From Streptomyces sp. ITFR-21 (lineage in GTDB: Bacteria > Actinomycetota > Actinomycetes > Streptomycetales > Streptomycetaceae): a stretch of 64,000 nucleotides of DNA. How positions within the stretch are numbered: position 1 is the stretch's first letter; each line of letters opens with the position of its first letter. A program made the position numbers and the translations under genes. The notes beneath the pieces were generated by a model that saw only the letters and a list, made by a program, of their open reading frames with translations, was not told the origin of the DNA and ran no database searches. The DNA is taken from NCBI RefSeq assembly GCF_031844685.1, contig NZ_CP134605.1, positions 3,368,001 through 3,432,000 on the forward strand, given 5' to 3'. Of this stretch, positions 46,325 through 54,305 are shown in pieces.

Positions 46325-47800
46325 ATGAGGCGTACGACGTCCTTGGCGGCGACGGTTCTGCTGGCACTGGCCGCCCTCCAGGCGCAGGGGCGGGCGGTCG
46401 CCGACGGCACGCCCGTAGCCGCCGGACCCGGGACACCGGCGGTGTCCGTGGGCCTGTCGGCCGGCCCGCCGGGAAGCGCGCCGACAGCCGCTTCGGGAAG
46501 CGCGTCCGGCGGTGTGGCCGCGGGCCGTATGTCGGGCGCCACGTCCGACACCCCGGCGAGGTGGCAGGTCGAGGGAAAGCCGCTGTCCGGTGCCGCCGGC
46601 GCCCCGGACGCGCCCGCCATGGACCCCACGGTCACCTACCAGGACACCATCGGGCCCGGCGAGACCAAGTTCTACGGTGTCGCGCTCGACGCCAGGTCCT
46701 CCGCCTACGTCTCGGCGTTCGCGGTCCCCGTCCCCCGCACGCGGGTCGGGTACGGCGACGGCCTGGACCTCAGGCTGACGAGAGCCGACGGCGCCGCCTG
46801 CGACAGCCGGACCGCGCACTTCCAGGACAACGGGGACGCCCGGCCGATCGGCACCGCGGTCTCCCGGCTCATCGGTGTCGGCACCTCCTGCCAGGAGGCC
46901 GGCCGCTACACCCTCCGGGTGCGCCGGGCGAGCGGCGCGACCTCCGACCCGGACGGCTGGCCGCTGGAACTGCGCTACGTGGCGGAGCCGCCGCTCGTCG
47001 CCGGCGCGACCGTGCCTCCCGCGCTGCCCACCGGGACCGCCCCGCCCGTACCCCTCACCGCGGGCACCCCGCGCCAGGCGCGCGGCGGCACCGGCTTCGA
47101 GACGGCGGCGGCGGTGCGGACCGGCATCTGGAAGGACAAGGTGCTGCCCGGCGAGACGCGCTTCTACAAGGTGCCGGTCGACTGGGGCCAGCAGGCCACC
47201 GTCTTCGCCGACTTCGCCGACGCCCAGGCCACCGGCGTGTCCGCGTTCGTGGGCTCCGGGGTGCGGCTGTCCGTCTTCAGCCCGGTCCGGGAGTACGTCG
47301 ACGGCGAGGAGAGGTCGTACCTGGGCACCCCGACCTCGGTCGCCGAGCGGCTCGCACCGGTCTCGTACGCCAACCGCGCGGCCGACGACAACCGGGTGGC
47401 ACGGGTCCGCTACGCGGGCTGGTACTACCTCGCCGTGTCGGTGCACCCGAAGGTGGCCGAGGTGGTGAGCGGTGCGCTGCCGGTCACCCTGCGGATCGAG
47501 GTGACGGGCGCCGCGCAGGCCGCGCCCCCGTACGACGGCGACCCGGGGGCGGCCGGTATCGGCGTGAGCGCGCACGACGCGGCCTCGGCGGGCGGGACGG
47601 CGGCCGAGGCCGGCGGGGGCGCGGCCGGGGGCGGGGCGCCCGCCCGGCCGCTGCGGGTCGTCGCCTTCGCGGCGTTCGGCGCCGGGACGGCGCTGCTGCT
47701 GGTGCTGGCCGGCTGGTCCGGGTACGGGTACGCGGCCGGGCGGCGCCGGTCCGGACGCGGGCGTGGGGCAGCGGACGCCGCACCGCCGGGAGCGGCCTGA
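46325..47800 (+). CDS. Secreted/membrane-anchored hypothetical protein
   Basis: 491 residues from ATG 46325. The N-terminal signal peptide (SLAATVLLALAALQAQGRAV) leads into an extracytoplasmic region with two related beta-sandwich-like halves: TIGPGETKFYGVALDARSSA at about 117-136 and KVLPGETRFYKVPVDWGQQA at about 271-290. Both carry the P-G-E-T-x-F-Y pattern, and each half ends in strand-rich sequence. A C-terminal helix (AFGAGTALLLVLAGWSGYGY) and basic tail anchor it. The duplicated P-G-E-T domain suggests a pre-peptidase-like or carbohydrate/protein-binding fold. It corresponds to an uncharacterised streptomycete family near gyrA. Confidence 0.78.
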   Translation: MRRTTSLAATVLLALAALQAQGRAVADGTPVAAGPGTPAVSVGLSAGPPGSAPTAASGSASGGVAAGRMSGATSDTPARWQVEGKPLSGAAGAPDAPAMDPTVTYQDTIGPGETKFYGVALDARSSAYVSAFAVPVPRTRVGYGDGLDLRLTRADGAACDSRTAHFQDNGDARPIGTAVSRLIGVGTSCQEAGRYTLRVRRASGATSDPDGWPLELRYVAEPPLVAGATVPPALPTGTAPPVPLTAGTPRQARGGTGFETAAAVRTGIWKDKVLPGETRFYKVPVDWGQQATVFADFADAQATGVSAFVGSGVRLSVFSPVREYVDGEERSYLGTPTSVAERLAPVSYANRAADDNRVARVRYAGWYYLAVSVHPKVAEVVSGALPVTLRIEVTGAAQAAPPYDGDPGAAGIGVSAHDAASAGGTAAEAGGGAAGGGAPARPLRVVAFAAFGAGTALLLVLAGWSGYGYAAGRRRSGRGRGAADAAPPGAA

Positions 47801-47913
47801 CCCCCGGCCGCTCCCGCGCCGGAGCCGGGGCTCCCGCGGCCCGGGGGCGTCGCCGCCCCCGGTGGCCCCCGGCGGGGCTCGGGGAGGTCCTCAGCCGGGC
47901 TTCTGACGGTCTG

Positions 47914-49248
47914 TCAGGAGGCGAGCAGGGCCAGGACGCCGACCGCGAAGCAGAGCGCGGCCAGCAGGAGGATCGTGACCGCCGCGCGGGCGGAGGGGCC
48001 GGGCCGGCGCCGGGCGGCGGGCAGATGGCGCGGCGCGGCGCCTTCCGGGAGCGGCAGGGTCGCGGTGGGGTGCGGCACGGCGGGCGGCGCCGGGGGGAGC
48101 GGCTGCACCCGGGGCCGGGGCGGCGCCGACCGCCCGGACTGCCCCTGGGCCCGCTGGAACGGCCGGACCTCCTGGGCGGCCCCCGGGGCGGCCTCCTGAC
48201 GCGGTTCCGGCGCGGCCCGCTCCGCCCGCGTCGTGGTGTGCGTCACCGGCTCGTGGGCCGGGAGCGGCGCCGCGTGCCTGCCCTGGGGCCGGGGCGGCGC
48301 GGGCCGGGGCGGCCGCAGCGCGAAGTCACCGGTCTGAGCCGGCCCGTGCGGCTTCGGGGTGGCGGCGGCCAGCGGCCCCTGGGGGCCGAAGCCGTCCGGC
48401 AGCGCCCCGATCTGGTCGAAGATCACCACGGGTTCCTCGTCGGCGGGCGGCTCGGGCAGCAGCTCGACGACGGCCGTCAGCGCCTTGCGGGCGCCGGTCG
48501 CGGTACGGAACCGGGCGTTCGGGTCCGGCTGCAGCAGGGCCCCGACGACCTGCCAGAGCGGTTCCGGCACCCCGCGCGGCGCCGGCGGCATGCCCATCGC
48601 CAGGAAGCGCTCCTTGACGGCGTCCGCGTCCGGCTTCTGGCCGCCGAGCAGGAAGAGCGCGAGGAGGCCGACGGCGTACAGGTCGGCGGGGAAGTCGGGT
48701 TCCTCGCCGAGCAGCTGCTCGGGCGCGAAGTAGCCGGGTGTCCCGACCACGTAGTCCGTCTCGGTCAGCCGCGCGTCCCCCTTGCGCATGGCGATGCCGA
48801 AGTCCGACAGCCGTACGTGCGGGGCGCCGGCGCCCGTCGCCTCCAGCAGGATGTTCGCGGGCTTGATGTCCCGGTGGACGACCCCCTCGGCGTGCACCGC
48901 GGTCAGCCCGGCGAGCAGCTGGTCGAGCAGGACGACCACGTAGTGCGGCGGCAGCGGGCCGTAGTCCCCGACCAGGTGCGACAGCGAGCCGCCGCGGACC
49001 AGGTCCATGGTGAACAGCACCTTGTCGTCGTCGGCCGCCCAGCTGGCCGGCGCCAGCACATGGGGGTGGTCGATCCGCGTCGCCTGCTCGCGGACGAACC
49101 GCAGCAGGGCGTGGGCGTCGCTCTGCTGGAGCACCTTCGCGGCGACATAGCGCCGTCGCCGGTGGTCCCAGGAGCGCCAGACCGCGCCGACCCCGCCGCG
49201 TCCGATCGGGTCCACCAGCTCGTAGCGGCCCGCGAAGACCTCGCCCAT
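47914..49248 (-). CDS. Serine/threonine protein kinase, membrane-anchored
   Basis: 444 residues, ATG at 49248. The kinase domain (about 8-265) has GRGGVGAVW (P loop), YVAAKVLQQ (catalytic Lys), HRDIKPANIL and DFGIAMRKG, so it is expected to be active. APE is replaced by APEQLLG (intact). Residues 265-410 are Pro/Arg-rich and disordered, and a C-terminal helix (AVTILLLAALCFAVGVLALL) anchors it with almost no extracytoplasmic domain, so it lacks PASTA sensors. It lies 34 bp downstream of an HTH gene in a likely two-gene operon. Confidence 0.92.
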   Translation of the reverse strand: MGEVFAGRYELVDPIGRGGVGAVWRSWDHRRRRYVAAKVLQQSDAHALLRFVREQATRIDHPHVLAPASWAADDDKVLFTMDLVRGGSLSHLVGDYGPLPPHYVVVLLDQLLAGLTAVHAEGVVHRDIKPANILLEATGAGAPHVRLSDFGIAMRKGDARLTETDYVVGTPGYFAPEQLLGEEPDFPADLYAVGLLALFLLGGQKPDADAVKERFLAMGMPPAPRGVPEPLWQVVGALLQPDPNARFRTATGARKALTAVVELLPEPPADEEPVVIFDQIGALPDGFGPQGPLAAATPKPHGPAQTGDFALRPPRPAPPRPQGRHAAPLPAHEPVTHTTTRAERAAPEPRQEAAPGAAQEVRPFQRAQGQSGRSAPPRPRVQPLPPAPPAVPHPTATLPLPEGAAPRHLPAARRRPGPSARAAVTILLLAALCFAVGVLALLAS

Positions 49249-49282
49249 GGTGTGCCGCCCCCCTCAGCTCCGGTCGGTCCCG

Positions 49283-49840
49283 TCAGTCCTGATGCGCTTC
49301 GTAGTGTGTGACGGCCTCACCGGTACGCCCGCCGCCGTACACACGGAGAAACTCTGCCAGTTGCGGGTACGCGTACGCGAGGGTGTGCGCCGCGCCCTCG
49401 ATCTCCGCGGCCGACGCGACCGACCGCAGCACCGTCTGGATCCCCCGCACCACCTGCCGGGCGTCCGCGGGCGCCGCCGTCCCCGAGACCGAGTGCGTGG
49501 TGCTCAGCACCGAGGTGCCGGCCGACTCCCGGATCTCCGCCATCCGCGCCGCCGCCTCCATCGCCCCCGTCCCGCCCTCCGCCACCTGGAACGCCAGTTC
49601 CTGCAGCGCCTGCAGCCGCTGCACCACCGCCGGATTCCCGATCTTGGCCCGCTGCCCGCTCATCAGCTGCGACAGCATCGGCGCGGACAGCCCCAGCACC
49701 CCGGCCAGCCGCACCTGGTTCAGCCCCAGATCAGCCATCAACCGCCGGAACAGATCCCCCAGCGGCTCCCCGTACCACCCCCGCTGCAGCTCCATCGCCT
49801 CCACCGCCCGAGCGCCGGACCCCGGCACCGATGTCTCCAT
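49283..49840 (-). CDS. XRE-type HTH DNA-binding protein
   Basis: 185 residues from ATG 49840. An N-terminal helix-turn-helix is seen at about 33-60 (LNQVRLAGVLGLSAPMLSQL, then MSGQRAKIGNPAVVQRLQAL). The C-terminal half is helical with AAEIEGAAHTLAYAYPQLAE. It is encoded upstream of, and probably co-transcribed with, a Ser/Thr kinase gene, which makes it a candidate kinase substrate or regulator of the pair. The longer open frame upstream runs through the tRNA-Ala gene and is not coding. Confidence 0.83.
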   Translation of the reverse strand: METSVPGSGARAVEAMELQRGWYGEPLGDLFRRLMADLGLNQVRLAGVLGLSAPMLSQLMSGQRAKIGNPAVVQRLQALQELAFQVAEGGTGAMEAAARMAEIRESAGTSVLSTTHSVSGTAAPADARQVVRGIQTVLRSVASAAEIEGAAHTLAYAYPQLAEFLRVYGGGRTGEAVTHYEAHQD

Positions 49841-49938
49841 GCGCCCTCCCGTTTGCTCCCGCGAAATCGCAAACCATCCTACGTACCCCCCTCCCGGCTC
49901 CGCCCCCGCCTCGCCACCCGCTACGCTATTGCTGTCGC

Positions 49939-50011
49939 GGGGCCTTAGCTCAGTTGGTAGAGCGCTGCCTTTGCAAGGCAGATGTCGGGGGTTCGAATCC
50001 CCCAGGCTCCA
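49939..50011 (+). tRNA. tRNA-Ala (UGC)
   Basis: A 73-nt cloverleaf: acceptor GGGGCCT pairs with AGGCTCC (one G-U), the D arm is AGCTCAGTTGGTAGAGC, the anticodon loop TTTGCAA contains TGC at 49972-49974, and the T arm is GGGGGTTCGAATCCCCC. CCA is not encoded. TACGCTAT near 49922 is a plausible -10 region. Confidence 0.97.
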
Positions 50012-50021
50012 CTGTTTTTTC

Positions 50022-50228
50022 GCCGCCTTCTCGCCTCCGGCCGCTTGGGTCCGGTGTCGACGGTCCTCGTCGTACGGTCGCTCCTTTTTTGCCGCCTTCT
50101 CGCCTCCGGGTGCTTGGGTCCGGTGTCGACGGTCCTCGTCGTACGGTCGCTCCTTTTTTGCCGCCTTCTCGCCTCCGGCCGCTTGGGTCCGGCGTCGACG
50201 GTCCTCGTCGTACGGTCGCTCCTTCGTC
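50022..50228. repeat. Three tandem 69-bp repeats
   Basis: Units 50022-50090, 50091-50159 and 50160-50228, each containing CGCTTGGGTCCGG-like sequence, GTCGACGGTCCTCGTCGTAC and a T tract. They differ at only a few positions; unit 2 has GGGTGCTTGGG in place of GGCCGCTTGGG. Confidence 0.93.
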
Positions 50229-51028
50229 GCTTCCTTCTCCTCGTCTCTTTCGACACCGGCGCGGCCTTTGGCTCGCCGGCTACCCGGTGGCACCGCGGGC
50301 GGTATCGGTGCCGTGGGTGGGTGCCCGGCATTTGGAGGGGTGCCGTCGGGCGCAACGGCACCAAAAGGGGGCCCAGGCCCGGGGGGTGCCGTGCCCCCCG
50401 CAGCGCCATAGGGTCCGCCGGTTGGTTCACCTGACGCCGTACGGCACCCACTTATGGGCACCCTGTCGCTGCGGGGCACCCCGCGTGGGCGCCCTGCTGC
50501 CGGACGGCACCCCCCAATCGGCGCCCCAAAGCCGGTGGGCGCCCCCCCGGGGCGCCGTTGCGCCCGACGGCCCGCCCCCGCGTCCACTGACCCGCTCGGC
50601 GGCACCCCCGGGTAGCCGGTGAGCCGAAGGGCGCGCCGGTGTCGAAAGGGAGAGCGCGCGCAGTGAGCGAGGTACGAGCGAGTGAGCACGGTCGACCGTC
50701 GGCACCGGATCGAAGCGCCCGGAGGCGAAGCGGCGGCAAAAAAGGGGTATGGGCGGTGCCGTAACGCCGTACGGCACCCACCCACGGGCCTCCCAACGCT
50801 GCGGGGCACCCGTTCGCGGGCACCCCAAGGTCGCCGGGCACCCACCCATGGGCGCCCCGACGTCCAACGGCACCCACCCATGGGCGCCCCCACCCCACCG
50901 GGCATCCGCCAGCGCCCCCAACGGCGCCCACCCCACGGCCCCTCCCGCACTCACGGGCGCCCACTCACAGCCCCCCACCCCAGTGGGCACCCCCTGCCGC
51001 CACCCCCGTCCCGGTGCCCCGACGGGGA

Positions 51029-51094
51029 AATCCCCCCGCGCCTGTGGTCGGAACCCCTCGGGAGGGGGGTTCCGACCACAGGCGCGGGGGGATT
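51029..51094. terminator. 29-bp perfect inverted repeat (very strong hairpin)
   Basis: Arms 51029-51057 and 51066-51094 are exact reverse complements with an 8-nt loop. The hairpin ends 20 bp after the stop of the minus-strand DUF5324 gene and closes the repeat region, so it probably terminates that gene and shields it from read-through in the other direction. Confidence 0.85.
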
Positions 51095-51114
51095 CGGGAA
51101 GGCGGCGGGGGAGG

Positions 51115-51888
51115 TCAGCGGTCGTCGTCCGGGCGTTCGGCGTCTGCCTGTTTGGCCTTGACCTCCGGGTCGAGTTCGTGGCCGTCGACGTGGTCGACGC
51201 GAGGGGCGGAGCCGTTGAGGGAGCCGGTGCGCGTCTCGTCGGCGAGGGTTTCCTCCAGGGGGTCGACCACGGTGAGCGTGCCGCTGCCGTTCATCGACGC
51301 GCGGTCGCCGGGGTCGGTCGGCTCGGAGGGTTCCACCAGCCAGTCCGGGTTGGACTGCTTGCGCCACCACTTGAACGCCGCGTACGCGGCGCCGCCGGCC
51401 AGGCCGACGACGAACAGGCCGCGGAAGACCCGGCCGGTCTGCTGTCGGCGCGCCCGGCGCCGGACCAGCCGGTCGATCTCTGCTGCGGAGACCTGGCCCC
51501 GCAGGGCGTGCAGGGCGGCGCCGCCGCGCTGCACCACTTCGGTGGCCGCCGGGACGGCGACCGCCCGGGTGGCGACCACGGCGGTGCCGACCTTCGGCGC
51601 GGTGTAGTCGGCGGCCGCCTTCGCCCCCTCCTTCGTGCGCTTGGCCGCGACCGCCGCCTTCGGCGGGACCGCCGCGGCGGCCTGGTCGCGTACTTGTTCC
51701 AGCACGTGGTCGACGTGCTCCGCCAGTTTCGCGTCGTACTGCTGCTTCGCCATTGCTCCGGCCTGCCTGCCGTAGTGCACGGCACCGTCCTTGGCCGTGC
51801 TCGCGTACGGTGCCGCCACCTCCGCGGCGTGCCGCACGCTGTCCTTGGTCACGTCAGCCGCGTGGCGCACGCTGTCGATGCGGGTCAC
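51115..51888 (-). CDS. DUF5324 family membrane-associated protein
   Basis: 257 residues from the GTG at 51888, preceded by GAGGAGGTTCCT. The N-terminal two thirds are amphipathic helical repeats (TRIDSVRHAADVTKDSVRHA, then AAEVAAPYASTAKD). Near residue 165 comes RRRARRQQTGRVFRGL, a helix (FVVGLAGGAAYAAFKWWR) and NPDWLVEP, a sequence shared by streptomycete DUF5324 proteins as I recall them. An acidic tail (DPEVKAKQADAERPDD) closes it. It may be a late-embryogenesis-like or envelope-associated protein. The gene is divergent from the PPIase gene. Confidence 0.82.
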   Translation of the reverse strand: MTRIDSVRHAADVTKDSVRHAAEVAAPYASTAKDGAVHYGRQAGAMAKQQYDAKLAEHVDHVLEQVRDQAAAAVPPKAAVAAKRTKEGAKAAADYTAPKVGTAVVATRAVAVPAATEVVQRGGAALHALRGQVSAAEIDRLVRRRARRQQTGRVFRGLFVVGLAGGAAYAAFKWWRKQSNPDWLVEPSEPTDPGDRASMNGSGTLTVVDPLEETLADETRTGSLNGSAPRVDHVDGHELDPEVKAKQADAERPDDDR

Positions 51889-52103
51889 AGGAACCTCCTC
51901 CTCGGTGGCGTACGGTTTCCGCCTTTCCCTCCGGTTTGAAATCATGCATGGGCGAACCGGGTACGGCATGTGCGGCAAGGCATACGGGTCAGCGGGCCCG
52001 ATCGGTGGGGTCCAGCTGTCCGTGATCGCCGGGAACCCGGCGCGCGGCGCGCGGGCCGTGCAAGGATTTGTCCCCTGTCAGTGAGGACTATGGAAGGTAG
52101 ATC

Positions 52104-52637
52104 GTGGCCGAGCAGCTCTACGCCACCCTGAAGACCAACCACGGCGACATCGTGATCCGGCTGCTGCCGAACCACACCCCCAAGACCGTGGACAACTTCG
52201 TCGGGCTCGCCGAGGGCACCCGCGAGTGGACCGACCCGCATACCGGCAAGCCGTCCACCGGACGGCTTTACGACGGGACCGTGTTCCACCGCGTCATCTC
52301 CGGTTTCATGATCCAGGGCGGCGACCCGCTGGGGAACGGGACCGGCGGTCCGGGTTACGAGTTCCCCGACGAGTTCCACCCCGACCTGGCCTTCGACCGG
52401 CCCTACCTGCTGGCGATGGCCAACGCCGGGCCGAACACCAACGGCTCGCAGTTCTTCATCACGGTCGCGCCCACCACCTGGCTGACCCGCAAGCACACCA
52501 TCTTCGGTGAGGTCGCGGACGACGCCAGCAAGAAGGTGGTGGACGGGATCATCGGCGCGCCGACCAACCCGCGCACCGACCGCCCGCTGGACGAGGTGGT
52601 CATCAACACGGTCGTGGTGGAGAAGCGCGACGCCTGA
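52104..52637 (+). CDS. ppiA: Cyclophilin-type peptidyl-prolyl cis-trans isomerase
   Basis: 177 residues, GTG at 52104. Cyclophilin signatures are complete: [11 protein letters not shown], then [20 protein letters not shown] with the catalytic Arg in [23 protein letters not shown] and [10 protein letters not shown]. No signal peptide is present, so it is cytosolic. It catalyses proline isomerisation in folding. Position next to rhomboid and crgA is conserved in actinobacteria (mycobacterial ppiA, Rv0009). Confidence 0.96.
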   Translation: MAEQLYATLKTNHGDIVIRLLPNHTPKTVDNFVGLAEGTREWTDPHTGKPSTGRLYDGTVFHRVISGFMIQGGDPLGNGTGGPGYEFPDEFHPDLAFDRPYLLAMANAGPNTNGSQFFITVAPTTWLTRKHTIFGEVADDASKKVVDGIIGAPTNPRTDRPLDEVVINTVVVEKRDA

Positions 52638-52775
52638 GCCGCTCCCGCGACCCGTGGGCTGCCGGGCCGCGTGATCCCGTACGCTTCGGGAACAACCGCG
52701 CCCTGTCCGCACGTCATCAGTGGGCGGGGCGCGTGAGCGCACGGTGAGCGCTGTTTTCAGGGGAGTGGACGTCAC

Positions 52776-53642
52776 ATGAGCCAGCAGCCGGCCGGTTGCC
52801 ACCGGCACCCGGACCGGGAGACCGGCATCCGCTGTACCCGGTGCGACCGGCCGATCTGCCCCGAGTGCATGGTCAGCGCCTCGGTCGGGTTCCAGTGCAA
52901 GGAGTGCGTGGGCCAGGCGGCCGGTGCGCACGTCCGGCCGCGTACGGTCGCCGGCGGCACGGTGGCGGCCGACCCGTTCCTGGTCACGAAGATCCTGATC
53001 GGGCTGAACATCGCGGTCTTCGTGCTGGAACTGGCGATGGGCGACCGGCTCGTCGACCGGCTGGGGCTGTACGCGCTGTGCGGCAGCGACATCACCGGGC
53101 AGCACGTGTGCATCGGCGTCGCCCAGGGCCCCGGTCAGTGGTACCGGGTGCTGACCTCGGCGTTCGTGCACCAGAACTCCATACCGCCGATGCACATCGC
53201 CTTCAACATGCTGTCGCTGTGGTGGATCGGGGCGCCGCTGGAGGGGCTGCTCGGCCGCAGCCGCTATCTGGCCCTCTACCTCGTCTCGGCGGTCGCGGGC
53301 AGCGCGGCGGTGCTGGTGCTAACACCGGACTCGCTGACCATCGGGGCCTCCGGGGCGATCTTCGGACTGTTCGGGGCGACCGCGGTCTTTATGCGGCGGC
53401 TGCGCTACGACATGCGCCCCATCCTGGCCCTGCTGGTGCTGAACATCGTCTTCAGCTTCACCTGGAGCGGGGTGAGCTGGCAGGCGCACCTCGGCGGTCT
53501 GGCCGCCGGCACGCTGATCGCCGTGGGCCTGGCCTACGCGCCGCGGGAGCGGCGGGACCAGGTGCAGTGGGGGACGACCGCCGCGGTGCTGGTGCTGTCG
53601 CTGGCGGTCAGCGCCGTCGCTGTGGCCCAGGTCACATCCTAA
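52776..53642 (+). CDS. Rhomboid-family intramembrane serine protease with N-terminal zinc finger
   Basis: 288 residues, ATG at 52776. Residues 8-45 form a B-box-like zinc finger (CHRHPDRETGIRCTRCDRPI, then CPECM and CKEC). Six or seven membrane helices follow. The catalytic serine is S192 in GASGAIFGLFG and the histidine is H238 in WQAHLGGLAAG; the HxxxN oxyanion motif appears as HIAFNMLSLWW. It should cleave transmembrane substrates. It is the Streptomyces counterpart of mycobacterial Rv0110-type rhomboids beside ppiA. Substrates are unknown. Confidence 0.92.
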   Translation: MSQQPAGCHRHPDRETGIRCTRCDRPICPECMVSASVGFQCKECVGQAAGAHVRPRTVAGGTVAADPFLVTKILIGLNIAVFVLELAMGDRLVDRLGLYALCGSDITGQHVCIGVAQGPGQWYRVLTSAFVHQNSIPPMHIAFNMLSLWWIGAPLEGLLGRSRYLALYLVSAVAGSAAVLVLTPDSLTIGASGAIFGLFGATAVFMRRLRYDMRPILALLVLNIVFSFTWSGVSWQAHLGGLAAGTLIAVGLAYAPRERRDQVQWGTTAAVLVLSLAVSAVAVAQVTS

Positions 53643-53902
53643 GGGCCGTATCTCCTGGCGTTGATCACACGTTATCCACAACGTGCGAGGCCGTGGACCC
53701 AGCCTGTGCACAACTGGTGGGAACGGCTGTGCGGAGGGTCACCGATCAGGGTTTTACCTGCAAGATCAACGAAAGACCGGTGGCCACCACCGGGCCACCG
53801 GTCCTGTCGCCGGTCGTACCGGCGTCAACCTCGTAGAGGTTATCCACAGATCTTCCGACCTTTTCCCCACTGTGGATAACCATGTGGAAAAACCCGCGAC
53901 CG
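53643..53902. promoter_or_regulatory. DnaA-box cluster between rhomboid and crgA
   Basis: A 260-bp spacer with perfect TTATCCACA boxes at 53672-53680 (plus), 53840-53848 (plus) and 53871-53879 (minus). Weaker boxes are TTGTGCACA (minus, 53705-53713) and TTTTCCACA (minus, 53883-53891). The two boxes nearest crgA form an inverted pair starting 31 bp apart, just past the crgA stop. The region lies downstream of both convergent genes, so it is not a promoter of either. Confidence 0.85.
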
Positions 53903-54160
53903 CTACTTCCACTGGGTGGAGACGACGAACCCGCCCGCGATGAAGCCGAAGCCGACCACGATGTTCCAGTTGCCGAGCGCTTCGACCGGCAGGCTGCCCT
54001 GGGTCACGTAGAAGAGGACGATCCAGGCAAGGCCGACGATGAAGAACGCCAGCATCAGGGGCGCCACCCACCCGCTCCGGTTGCCGAACTTGATGGCAGT
54101 GGCCGTCTTGGCCGGCGGCGGGGTGAAGTCGGCCTTCTTGCGGATCCGTGACTTCGGCAC
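53903..54160 (-). CDS. crgA: Cell division protein CrgA
   Basis: 85 residues, ATG at 54160. Basic N-terminus [15 protein letters not shown], then two membrane helices ([20 protein letters not shown] and [17 protein letters not shown]) and the terminal TQWK are diagnostic for CrgA. In Streptomyces it inhibits Z-ring formation and coordinates sporulation septation; in mycobacteria it bridges FtsZ, FtsQ and penicillin-binding proteins. It sits next to the srtE-pabA-pknB cluster as in all relatives. A group of perfect DnaA boxes lies beyond its 3' end. Confidence 0.96.
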   Translation of the reverse strand: MPKSRIRKKADFTPPPAKTATAIKFGNRSGWVAPLMLAFFIVGLAWIVLFYVTQGSLPVEALGNWNIVVGFGFIAGGFVVSTQWK

Positions 54161-54305
54161 GAGGGACTCTCCTGTCGATGCGCTGCGTAACCGCGCGGGT
54201 GTCGTGGGTTAGCGGGGTGGATGGGGTGCCTGGTGGCGGCACTACCACTTCCGGGCGTCCGTTAGCGTAGTGCTTCCTCGGGTTGTCAAGGAGACAGGGT
54301 ATTTG

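Larger units (their letters stand above)
50012..51114. repeat. 1.1-kb non-coding mosaic of tandem, direct and inverted repeats downstream of tRNA-Ala
   Basis: No credible gene lies here. It begins with three 69-bp tandem repeats. Sequence from about 50154-50298 reappears inverted at about 50599-50743, starting with TTTTTTGCCGCC and ending as GGCGGCAAAAAA. The stretch beginning ACGCCGTACGGCACCCAC at about 50433 recurs directly at about 50763. GGCACCCACCCATGGGCGCC occurs at 50837-50856 and 50869-50888. Composition is extreme in G and C. Open frames give low-complexity Gly/Trp/Pro/Arg products without ribosome-binding sites. Confidence 0.8.

Noticed and set aside
50012..50240. 69-bp repeats considered as a CRISPR array
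   Set aside because: The units are contiguous with no unique spacers, there are only three, and no cas gene is nearby.
50452..50964. Minus-strand frames encoding Gly/Trp/Val/Pro repeats
   Set aside because: No ribosome-binding site, product made of degenerate repeats, and both strands plus several frames are equally open because of the GC-rich repeat structure.
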